From: Rhodoferax sp.
Lineage (GTDB): Bacteria > Pseudomonadota > Gammaproteobacteria > Burkholderiales > Burkholderiaceae_C
Length of the DNA stretch: 8,976 nt
Direction of reading: 5' to 3'
NCBI GenBank assembly: GCA_028292305.1
Contig: JAQGMQ010000787.1
Span: 1 to 8,976, forward strand
Positions 1 through 5,530 of this stretch are shown piece after piece. The number at the start of each line of letters is the position of its first letter. Position 1 is the first letter of the stretch. Position numbers and translations under genes: made by a program. Under the pieces are notes generated by a model, which saw only the letters and a list, made by a program, of their open reading frames with translations, had not been told where the DNA came from and ran no database searches.

Positions 1-374
1 AGGAACATGCAGATCTGTGCGACGTGGGTGCCGGTCGTGATGTGCGCCCAATACTGCTCATGCACAGGGTCGAAGCGGTAGCCGCGCGCCCAGTCATAAA
101 GCGCCGCATACATCTCGCCAAAGTCCCAAGGATCGGCGACGTCCATGGCGACCAGGTTCACCACGGTGTCGGGAGACACGTTCGCCACGTCGCGCAGCAG
201 GGTCTGCGCGAGCGCTTCAAACCGCGACGTGTAGAACAGCTCGAGCCGGTCGATCAGCGTGTCCTCATGCTGCACCAGAGAAATCGTCGGCCGCCATTTC
301 TCCCAGCGACCCGCGCCTTGGCCAGCATCCAACTGGGTTCCCATGAAACCGATGACGACGTTCTTTTTTGCCAT
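1..374 (-). CDS. rtcR: Sigma-54-dependent transcriptional activator RtcR, N-terminal part (3' end outside window)
   Basis: RtcR senses RNA damage and activates rtcBA with sigma-54 RNA polymerase. Only the first 124 codons are visible, starting with MAKKNVVIGFMGTQLD. This matches the start of E. coli RtcR as I remember it: the shared blocks are WxKWRPT (24-30), DRLEL (42-46), VSPxT (66-70), PWDF (82-85) and ARGY (96-99). The block HITTGTHVAQIC (111-122) is the signature of the RtcR CARF domain, a Rossmann-like ligand-binding fold. The AAA+ and HTH domains expected downstream lie outside the window. The ATG at 374 fits the family start, but no good Shine-Dalgarno sequence precedes it. The gene is divergent from rtcBA, the usual arrangement. 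In other bacteria the CARF domain is reported to respond to RNA ends or tRNA fragments; that it does so here is inferred. Confidence 0.93.
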   Translation of the reverse strand, partial: MAKKNVVIGFMGTQLDAGQGAGRWEKWRPTISLVQHEDTLIDRLELFYTSRFEALAQTLLRDVANVSPDTVVNLVAMDVADPWDFGEMYAALYDWARGYRFDPVHEQYWAHITTGTHVAQICMF

Positions 375-382
375 ATCTGGAA

Positions 383-478
383 AGCTAATTGACTAGCTGA
401 CATTCTAGTAATTCACCGGCATAGGCTGAAAGCTCAAAAAAATGGCGCCATTCCAATTCCAGATTCTCCATTCGAATC
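383..478. promoter_or_regulatory. Cluster of dyads, candidate RtcR upstream activating sites
   Basis: This AT-richer stretch lies between rtcR and the rtcBA promoter, about 60 to 160 bp upstream of the expected transcription start, where enhancer-binding proteins usually bind. It contains AGCTA-N6-TAGCT (383-398), an overlapping imperfect dyad AATT(g)ACTAG-N8-CTAGTAATT (387-413), a perfect 12-bp palindrome AATGGCGCCATT (441-452) and GATTC-N7-GAATC (462-478). GAAAGCT occurs twice (380-386 and 428-434), and ATTC recurs at 450, 456, 463 and 470. The symmetry is seen directly. Assigning it to RtcR is inference, and I cannot say which dyad is the operator. Confidence 0.4.
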
Positions 479-487
479 AATAGCTTG
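475..487 (+). promoter_or_regulatory. Probable IHF binding site
   Basis: AATCAATAGCTTG matches the IHF consensus WATCARNNNNTTR at every fixed position. It lies between the dyad cluster and the sigma-54 promoter, ending 28 bp before TTGGCAC. This is the classic position for IHF to bend DNA so that an upstream enhancer-bound activator reaches sigma-54 polymerase. The match is seen; binding is inferred. Confidence 0.55.
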
Positions 488-514
488 AAAACATATGACC
501 GCGCTGCCGGGCCA

Positions 515-530
515 TTGGCACACCCTTTGC
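515..530 (+). promoter_or_regulatory. Sigma-54 (-24/-12) promoter of rtcBA
   Basis: TTGGCACACCCTTTGC fits the sigma-54 consensus TTGGCACG-N4-TTGC with one change (A for G at the eighth base). The GG (517-518) and GC (529-530) have the required 10-bp interval. The predicted transcription start is near 542, giving an rtcB leader of about 168 nt. Its position between divergent rtcR and rtcBA, and the known sigma-54 dependence of rtcBA in E. coli, support it strongly. Confidence 0.92.
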
Positions 531-578
531 AAAGCATAGGAGACGAACAGGAGATCCGGGTGCCCCAAGCAGAGACAC

Positions 579-695
579 ATGGATCATGTTCAAACCCCAG
601 CTTCCGCACATTCGCAAGCGGCTGGCGCCTGCAACACGAGCGTGTTCAGCGTTGAAGAAGTTGGATCGAAGAAAGTGGCCAGCCGCGTGTCTTGA
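579..695 (+). CDS. Possible 38-codon upstream ORF overlapping the rtcB start region
   Basis: An ATG at 579 opens 38 codons (MDHVQTPASAH... to ...KKVASRVS) ending in TGA at 693-695. The last base of the stop is the first base of an ATG (695-697) in frame with rtcB, a TGATG overlap typical of translational coupling. The frame lies inside the predicted rtcBA transcript and spans the leader stem, so its translation would open that stem. Against a real gene: no strong Shine-Dalgarno precedes it, I recognise no protein family, and short open frames are common in G+C-rich DNA. It could be a leader peptide, a gene remnant or chance. Confidence 0.22.
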   Translation: MDHVQTPASAHSQAAGACNTSVFSVEEVGSKKVASRVS

Positions 696-696
696 T

Positions 697-703
697 GGAG
701 AAG
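697..703 (+). promoter_or_regulatory. Ribosome-binding site deciding the rtcB start
   Basis: GGAGAAG ends 6 nt before the ATG at 710 (9 nt from the GGAG core) and favours that start. The alternative in-frame ATG at 695 has no Shine-Dalgarno but would be coupled to the upstream frame. Confidence 0.6.
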
Positions 704-709
704 AACAAC

Positions 710-1936
710 ATGTCAGAACTGAACTACAACATTGAAGAAGTCCCCGGCGGTGTGCCGGTAAAAATGTGGACCAAGGGTGTGCCCGTAGAGGCCGAAGCCC
801 GCCAGCAATTGGCCAACGCAGCGCGCTTGCCCATCGTGTTCAAGCACATCGCGGTGATGCCGGACGTGCATCTGGGCATTGGCGCGACCATCGGCTCGGT
901 GATTCCGACGGTCAAGGCCATCATCCCGGCTGCGGTGGGTGTGGACATCGGCTGCGGCATGATGGCCGCCAAGACCACACTGCGGGCCGAAGACCTGCCA
1001 GACAATCTGGGGCCGCTTCGCTCGGCCATCGAAAAAGCCGTGCCGCATGGTTCGGTGCCACGCAACCGTGGCCGCGATACCGGCAGCTGGGAGAACCCGC
1101 CCGTCGCCGTGGACCAGATCTGGGCCACGCTGGCGGATGAATTCGACGCGCTGTGTGAACTGCACCCGCGCTTGAAGAATACGAACAACCGCAAACATCT
1201 GGGAACCCTGGGTACCGGCAACCACTTCATCGAAGTTTGCCTCGACGAGGTGGGCTTCGTGTGGTTCATGCTGCACTCGGGATCGCGCGGCGTGGGCAAT
1301 GCCATCGGGACCCATTTCATCGAGCTGGCCAAGAAGGATGCAGAGCGCAACCAACGCAACCTGCCAGACAAGGATCTCGCCTATTTCGAAGAGGGTGCGC
1401 AGTATTTTGGCGACTACGTGCGTGGTGTTTCCTGGGCGCAGAAATTCGCCATGCGCAACCGTGAAGTGATGATGGCCAACCTGATCGCGATCGTGCGCAA
1501 GGTCATCACCAAGCCTTTTGAAACTCACGTCGAGGCGGTGAACTGCCACCACAACTACGTGCAGCAGGAGCGCCACTTTGGTGAAGACGTGTTCGTGACC
1601 CGCAAGGGCGCCGTCAGTGCCCGGCGTGGTGAACTGGGCATCATCCCGGGCAGCATGGGTGCGCGCAGCTATATTGTGCGTGGCCTGGGTAACCCGGAAA
1701 GCTTCGACAGCTGCAGCCATGGTGCAGGGCGGGTGATGAGCCGCACCAAGGCCAAGAAGATGTTCACCGTGGACGACCAGATCAAGGCCACGGCCGGCGT
1801 CGAATGCCGCAAGGATGCCGACGTGATCGACGAGATACCGATGGCCTACAAGGACATCGACGCGGTCATGGCGGCGCAAAAAGATCTGGTCGAAGTGGTG
1901 CACACCTTGAAGCAGGTGGTGTGCGTGAAAGGGTGA
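710..1936 (+). CDS. rtcB: RNA-splicing ligase RtcB
   Basis: RtcB joins RNA 2',3'-cyclic phosphate or 3'-phosphate ends to 5'-OH ends. It uses GTP and Mn2+ and passes through a covalent histidine-GMP intermediate. The 408 residues equal the length of E. coli RtcB and align along the whole protein. Metal and catalytic residues are all present: Asp79 and Cys82 in VGVDIGCGM, His172 in GTGNHFIE, His189 in LHSGSRG, His281 in NCHHNYVQ, and the guanylated His337 in SCSHGAGR. The C-terminus VVCVKG is also typical. I chose the ATG at 710 for its Shine-Dalgarno and family length; an ATG at 695 would add MEKNN. The gene is first in a sigma-54 operon with rtcA and divergent from rtcR. No archease gene is visible in the window. 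Confidence 0.97.
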   Translation: MSELNYNIEEVPGGVPVKMWTKGVPVEAEARQQLANAARLPIVFKHIAVMPDVHLGIGATIGSVIPTVKAIIPAAVGVDIGCGMMAAKTTLRAEDLPDNLGPLRSAIEKAVPHGSVPRNRGRDTGSWENPPVAVDQIWATLADEFDALCELHPRLKNTNNRKHLGTLGTGNHFIEVCLDEVGFVWFMLHSGSRGVGNAIGTHFIELAKKDAERNQRNLPDKDLAYFEEGAQYFGDYVRGVSWAQKFAMRNREVMMANLIAIVRKVITKPFETHVEAVNCHHNYVQQERHFGEDVFVTRKGAVSARRGELGIIPGSMGARSYIVRGLGNPESFDSCSHGAGRVMSRTKAKKMFTVDDQIKATAGVECRKDADVIDEIPMAYKDIDAVMAAQKDLVEVVHTLKQVVCVKG

Positions 1937-1953
1937 GGCGACAGGCCTCACCC
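1931..1953 (+). other. Perfect 9-bp stem-loop across the rtcB stop codon
   Basis: GGGTGAGGC (1931-1939) and GCCTCACCC (1945-1953) form a perfect G+C-rich stem with the 5-nt loop GACAG. The rtcB stop TGA (1934-1936) lies within the 5' arm. No U-tract follows, so it is not a normal intrinsic terminator. It may act as an RNA-processing or stability element, or as a partial attenuator that sets the rtcB:rtcA ratio. The fold is seen in the sequence; the role is inferred. Confidence 0.5.
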
Positions 1954-2041
1954 AGGTGAGAAGAACTGTGGGGATGAGGCGTGCTGCACCTCGACGCCCC
2001 GCTATAGAACAACAACTGAAAACGACAACAAGAAGAAGACG

Positions 2042-3079
2042 ATGATTGAAATCGATGGTTCCGTCGGCGAAGGCGGCGGACAAATACTGCGCACGTCGCT
2101 GGCCCTTTCCATGTGCACAGGCCAGCCATTCAAGCTGACCCGCATTCGCGCAGGACGGGCCAAGCCTGGCCTCATGCGCCAGCACCTGACTTGCGTGAAT
2201 GCCGCCACCCAGATCTCCGCTGCCGAGGTGCAAGGTGCCGAGATGAACTCGCAGTCGCTGGCCTTCCGGCCGGGGGCCGTGCGGGCCGGCGACTACAACT
2301 TCAATGTGGGCACCGCAGGCAGTTGCACGCTGGTGCTGCAGACCGTCTGGCCCGCGCTGCTGATGGCCAACGCGCCTAGCCGTCTGGCGCTCGGCGGTGG
2401 TACCCACAATCCAATGGCACCGCCGTTTCACTTCCTCGCGCGCAGCTATGCGCCGTTGATGCGCAAGCTCGGTGCGGACGTGGGTCTGACGTTGCGACGC
2501 CTGGGTTTCTATCCGGCCGGTGGTGGCGAGATCGAGGCCGACATCTGGCCGGCGGCAGACAAGCTGCAGCCCTTCGACCTGACCACGCGCGGAGAGCAGC
2601 GCGAGGCCTATGCCGAGTGTTTTGCGCCGGCCTTGCCGCGGACCGTCGCCGCGCGCGAGCTGGAACGGGTGGGCGCCGCAATGGGTTGGACGGGCGACGC
2701 GTTGCGCGCCGTCTTTGTGCAGCAGAACGAGGGCCCGGGCAACGCGCTGATCGCGACGCTGGCCTATGAAAACATCACCGAGGTGGTCACGCAGTTTGGT
2801 GAGAAGGGCATCAGTGCGGAAAAGGTCGCCCAGGACCTCGTGCGCGACGTACGCCGTTACCAGGTGCACGACGCGGCACTGGGGCCGCACCTGGCCGACC
2901 AGTGGGCGTTGCCCTTGTCGCTTGCCGTGTGGAAGCGGCAACGCGCGGCCTCGTACACCTGCACGGAACTGACGCCCCATGCAAAAACCAACTTCGAGGT
3001 GATCGAACGCTTCATGCCGGTGCGGTTCGCCGTCTCGGCCGATGGCAAGGGGTGGCTGGTAGTGTGCAGCCCGGCCTGA
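2042..3079 (+). CDS. rtcA: RNA 3'-terminal phosphate cyclase RtcA
   Basis: RtcA converts RNA 3'-phosphate ends to 2',3'-cyclic phosphates using ATP through a covalent histidine-AMP intermediate. It can also adenylate 5'-phosphate ends. The 345 residues match the family length. Visible family motifs are GSVGEGGGQILR near the N-terminus (6-17), VGTAGSCTLVLQ (about 91-102), GGGTHNPMAPP (about 119-129) and the C-terminal block around the likely nucleophile His313 in LTPHAKTN, followed by VIERFMPVRF. It corresponds to E. coli RtcA His309. The gene lies 105 bp after rtcB, with a hairpin at the start of the gap and a long A-rich, unstructured stretch ending in AGAAGAAG just before the ATG, a weak ribosome-binding site. 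It is probably cotranscribed with rtcB. No clear terminator follows; the next gene is convergent. Confidence 0.96.
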   Translation: MIEIDGSVGEGGGQILRTSLALSMCTGQPFKLTRIRAGRAKPGLMRQHLTCVNAATQISAAEVQGAEMNSQSLAFRPGAVRAGDYNFNVGTAGSCTLVLQTVWPALLMANAPSRLALGGGTHNPMAPPFHFLARSYAPLMRKLGADVGLTLRRLGFYPAGGGEIEADIWPAADKLQPFDLTTRGEQREAYAECFAPALPRTVAARELERVGAAMGWTGDALRAVFVQQNEGPGNALIATLAYENITEVVTQFGEKGISAEKVAQDLVRDVRRYQVHDAALGPHLADQWALPLSLAVWKRQRAASYTCTELTPHAKTNFEVIERFMPVRFAVSADGKGWLVVCSPA

Positions 3080-3131
3080 CGCGCCACGCATCACGCATCA
3101 CGCGAAAGGGAAGCGGGGCTTGGCGCCGCCC

Positions 3132-3896
3132 TTAAATCTCGATCATCGCCGCCAGCGGCGCATGGTCGGAGAGGTGCGACCACGGCTTCCTGGGCAGCAC
3201 CACCGGCGCATGCACCTTGCAGTTGCGCACGTAGATGCGGTCCAGCTGCAGCATCGGCATCTTGGCGGGGAAGGTGCGTGCCGCATGGCCGTTGGCCTGC
3301 ACGAAGACTTCTTTCAGCCCGGCCTCGCGCTCCAGGATACGGTGCGCGTGGCGGCCCCAGTCGTTGAAGTCGCCGGCCACCACCACCGGTGCGGCGGGGT
3401 CGCACTCGCCCTTGATCATGTGGCTCAGCAAGTGCAACTGTTGACGGCGGTGCGATTCGCGCAGGCCCAGGTGCACGCAGAACGCGTGGATGTCATGTGG
3501 CTGGCCCGGCACGCGCAGCACGCAGTGCAGCAGGCCACGCCGCTCCGGGCCGGCGATGGACACGTCGCGGTTTTCATAATGCACGATGGGAAACTTCGAC
3601 AGGACGGCATTGCCGTGGTGCCCGTTCGGGTACACGGCATTGCGGCCATAGGCATGTTGCTGCCAGATGCTGTCGGCCAGGAATTCGTAGTGCGGCGTGT
3701 CGGGGTAATTGGGCACACGCTGCACGTGTTTTTCATGCGTGCCCATCACCTCCTGCAGGAACACCACATCGGCCCCGACCGCGCGCACCGCATCGCGCAA
3801 CTCATGCAGGATGAACTTGCGGTTGAAGAAGGTAAAGCCCTTGTGGATGTTGACCGTGAGGACTTTGAACGAGAAGTGGGGGGCAGGTGCGGTCAT
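3132..3896 (-). CDS. ybhP: YbhP-like endonuclease/exonuclease/phosphatase family protein
   Basis: This 254-residue protein has the EEP fold, shared by metal-dependent nucleases and phosphodiesterases or phosphatases. It resembles E. coli YbhP throughout, including FSFKVLTVNIHKGFT near the start, GRNAVYPNGHHGNAVLS in the middle and HLSDHAPL at the end. Family active-site positions are present: Asn16, Glu49 in LQEV, Asp176 and Asn178 in GDFNDW, and Asp244-His245 in SDHAPL. The ATG at 3896 gives the YbhP-like N-terminus. A TTG at 3950 would add 18 residues, with a weakly hydrophobic run. A U-tract and hairpin directly precede the ATG, and no Shine-Dalgarno is seen. The E. coli neighbours (clsB, ybhN) are absent; here the gene is convergent with rtcA and downstream of an MFS gene. 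The true substrate is unknown to me. Confidence 0.88.
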   Translation of the reverse strand: MTAPAPHFSFKVLTVNIHKGFTFFNRKFILHELRDAVRAVGADVVFLQEVMGTHEKHVQRVPNYPDTPHYEFLADSIWQQHAYGRNAVYPNGHHGNAVLSKFPIVHYENRDVSIAGPERRGLLHCVLRVPGQPHDIHAFCVHLGLRESHRRQQLHLLSHMIKGECDPAAPVVVAGDFNDWGRHAHRILEREAGLKEVFVQANGHAARTFPAKMPMLQLDRIYVRNCKVHAPVVLPRKPWSHLSDHAPLAAMIEI

Positions 3897-3898
3897 TG

Positions 3899-3926
3899 AA
3901 AAAACAGCAAGGGAAATGGCTGCTTT
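3899..3926 (-). terminator. Terminator-like hairpin between the MFS gene and ybhP
   Basis: Read on the minus strand, AAAGCAGC and GCTGTTTT can pair (8 bp including one G-U and three A-U) around a 10-nt loop. The second arm merges into a run of six T. It could end transcription of the upstream MFS gene or act as an attenuator in the ybhP leader, since it stops only 2 nt before the ybhP ATG. The stem is weak, so confidence is low. Confidence 0.35.
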
Positions 3927-4002
3927 CTTGTTGTAAGGCCAGCTGCCCAACCCGGCTGTAGGACATGAAGACGAGGCACCGCCATCCGGGCGCAGCGTTC
4001 GA

Positions 4003-5358
4003 CTAGTGGGCCGGCGGTACGGGGTTGCGGCCCTTCTCGCGCGAGACGAACAGCAGGATCAGCACCGGTGCGATGCACTCGACCGCGGCGATCATCGTCA
4101 GGCCCTGGCCGTATTGGCCGGTGGTGGTCTTCAGGTAACCCAGCAGTTGCGGCGAAAAATACCCCGCCAGATTGGCCACCGAGTTGATCACCGCCAGGCC
4201 GACCACCAGTGCCGTGGCCGACAGGTAGCGGCTCGGGATCTGCCAGTAGATGGGAATCGCGCCCATGGTGCCGGCCGACGACAAGGCCAGCGAGAACATC
4301 ACACCGGCCAGGTTCTTCTGCCCAAGGAAATACACGGTCATCAACAAGCCCACCGCGCCGAGTGCCGCGGCCAGCGCCGTGCACCAGCGCACCTCCTTGA
4401 AGCGGTCCGACAGAAAGCCGTTGCCGATCATGCCGAGCCAGCCGCAGCCGTAGATGCCGGCCATCACCCAGCCCAGGGTCTTGAGGTCGGTCACGCCGGC
4501 TTCGCGCACCACGCTTGGGCCGTAGTACACCAGCGTCGCGTTGCCGGCCACGATGCAGAAGAACACCATGATCAGCACCCACACCCGCGGGTTGCGCAGT
4601 GAAGCCATGAAGCTGTGTTCGCGGTCGCCCATGGCCCGCGCCTCGACGGCGAGCTCACCTTCGACGTGCGCTTTTTCGCGGGCGCTGAGCCAGCTGGCCT
4701 TGGCCGGCGAGTCGCTCAACAGGAACCAGGCCACCAGCCCGGCGACGATGGAGGGAATGCCTTCGGCGATGAACAGCCATTGCCAACCCTGGTAACCGCC
4801 CACGCCGTTGAGCGCGGCCATCACATAGGCGGCGATCGGGCTGCCGAGCATCAGCGACAAGGCCGAGGCGGATACGAAGAAGGCCAGCGCCTTGCCGCGC
4901 CGGTGCGCTGGCAGCCAGTAGGTCAGGTACAGGATGACGCCGGGTTGCAGGCCGGCCTCGAACGCGCCCATCAGGAAGCGCAGCACGTAGAACTGCGTCG
5001 GCGTCTTCACCCAGGCCATGGCCACGCAGACGATGCCCCAACCGATGGTGATGCGCATGATGGTCTTCTTGGCGCCGATCTTCTGCAGCAGGATGTTGCT
5101 CGGTACCTCGAAGAAGAAATAGCCGAAGAAGAAGATGCCCGCGCCGGCACCGTAGATCGCGTCCGACCAGGCCAGGTCGCTCATCATGGTGATCTTGGCA
5201 AAGCCGACGTTGACACGGTCGAGCCAGGCCAGGAACCAGATCAGCGTGAGGAAGGGAATCAGGCGCCAGACGATGCGCTTGAAGGTCACGTCGCGGTCCG
5301 ACAAACTGTCGGGCAGCGGGCCGGATGGCAGGGGCGAGGCAGGATACACAGCGTTCAT
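4003..5358 (-). CDS. MFS transporter, anion:cation symporter (ACS) type
   Basis: This is a 451-residue inner-membrane transporter with about twelve hydrophobic segments and a central cytoplasmic loop near residues 214-262. The DRVNVGFA motif at 47-54, at the end of the first membrane segment, GYFFFEVPSNILL (79-91) and RFLMGAFEAGLQPG (127-140) are typical of the ACS group. That group takes up organic anions such as tartrate, phthalate, hydroxyphenylacetate or hexuronates. The start at 5358 is supported by TAGGAG (5365-5370) with 6 nt of spacing to the ATG. The gene is divergent from a LysR-type regulator, which probably controls it. No catabolic enzymes lie beside it, so the substrate cannot be named. 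It is separated from downstream ybhP by 106 bp with a possible terminator. Confidence 0.9.
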   Translation of the reverse strand: MNAVYPASPLPSGPLPDSLSDRDVTFKRIVWRLIPFLTLIWFLAWLDRVNVGFAKITMMSDLAWSDAIYGAGAGIFFFGYFFFEVPSNILLQKIGAKKTIMRITIGWGIVCVAMAWVKTPTQFYVLRFLMGAFEAGLQPGVILYLTYWLPAHRRGKALAFFVSASALSLMLGSPIAAYVMAALNGVGGYQGWQWLFIAEGIPSIVAGLVAWFLLSDSPAKASWLSAREKAHVEGELAVEARAMGDREHSFMASLRNPRVWVLIMVFFCIVAGNATLVYYGPSVVREAGVTDLKTLGWVMAGIYGCGWLGMIGNGFLSDRFKEVRWCTALAAALGAVGLLMTVYFLGQKNLAGVMFSLALSSAGTMGAIPIYWQIPSRYLSATALVVGLAVINSVANLAGYFSPQLLGYLKTTTGQYGQGLTMIAAVECIAPVLILLFVSREKGRNPVPPAH

Positions 5359-5400
5359 GGGGCACTCCTAAGTTGCCGCGGATGATCGGCGCGGGCGCGC

Positions 5401-5493
5401 ATCTTGCAAAGACGCTGCCGTTAATATCTTGCATAACCCATGCCATATGACCCAGGCCATATGACCCACGGCAAACCACAAAGCCCATGACCC
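5401..5493. promoter_or_regulatory. Repeat-rich MFS/lysR divergent control region
   Basis: The 172-bp gap between the divergent genes carries repeated elements. GCCATATGACCCA occurs twice (5442-5454 and 5456-5468) with a 14-bp period. Partial copies are seen as GCATAACCCA (5431-5440) and GCCCATGACCC (5483-5493). ATCTTGCA occurs at 5401-5408 and 5426-5433. GCAT-N5-ATGC (5431-5443) is a small dyad of the kind LysR-type proteins bind. The repeats are direct observations; an operator role for the neighbouring LysR protein is inferred. I could not assign convincing -35/-10 boxes to either gene. Confidence 0.5.
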
Positions 5494-5530
5494 GCCGCGA
5501 CGCCACTCCTGAACTGCCGGGCCGTCCGGC

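Larger units (their letters stand above)
542..709 (+). promoter_or_regulatory. rtcB 5' leader with long-range stem-loop
   Basis: This is the predicted untranslated leader from the sigma-54 start to the chosen rtcB ATG. GCGGCTGGC (618-626) is perfectly complementary to GCCAGCCGC (678-686). After one A/G mismatch, three further outer pairs are possible (614-616 with 688-690, one of them G-U). Within the 51-nt interval, AACAC (633-637) and GTGTT (642-646) can form a hairpin with a GAGC loop. A competing short pairing, CCGC (604-607) with GCGG (618-621), and a small hairpin ACATG-GAT-CATGT (577-589) are also possible. The structure ends just before the rtcB ribosome-binding sequence GGAGAAG (697-703), so an effect on translation or RNA stability is plausible. 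I found no convincing tRNA or Y-RNA in it. Confidence 0.45.

Noticed and set aside
24..392. A 122-codon plus-strand frame opposite rtcR
   Set aside because: The minus strand encodes the conserved RtcR CARF region, including its THVAQIC signature; the plus frame has no recognisable features.
385..609. A 74-codon minus-strand frame in the rtcR-rtcB gap
   Set aside because: It runs across the sigma-54 promoter, the IHF site and the dyads, lacks a recognisable family, and would overlap the control region it sits in.
542..620. A tRNA-like or Y-RNA-like module suggested by GTTCAAACCCC (588-598) in the rtcB leader
   Set aside because: The flanking bases do not form a T-stem, and no acceptor, D or anticodon arms could be assembled on either strand.
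713..3094. A 793-codon open frame on the minus strand antisense to both rtcB and rtcA
   Set aside because: Both plus-strand genes are unambiguous with full catalytic motifs. The antisense frame has a composition (many His, Arg, Gly) typical of shadow frames in G+C-rich genes and no recognisable domain.
3106..3133. A terminator between convergent rtcA and ybhP (AAGGG…CCCTT)
   Set aside because: Only imperfect, mutually exclusive pairings are possible and no T-tract follows on either strand. The gap also holds a short tandem ACGCATC repeat (3086-3099) of no evident meaning.
3120..3899. A 259-codon plus-strand frame opposite ybhP
   Set aside because: It is a shadow of ybhP, whose active-site motifs and full-length match to YbhP are clear.
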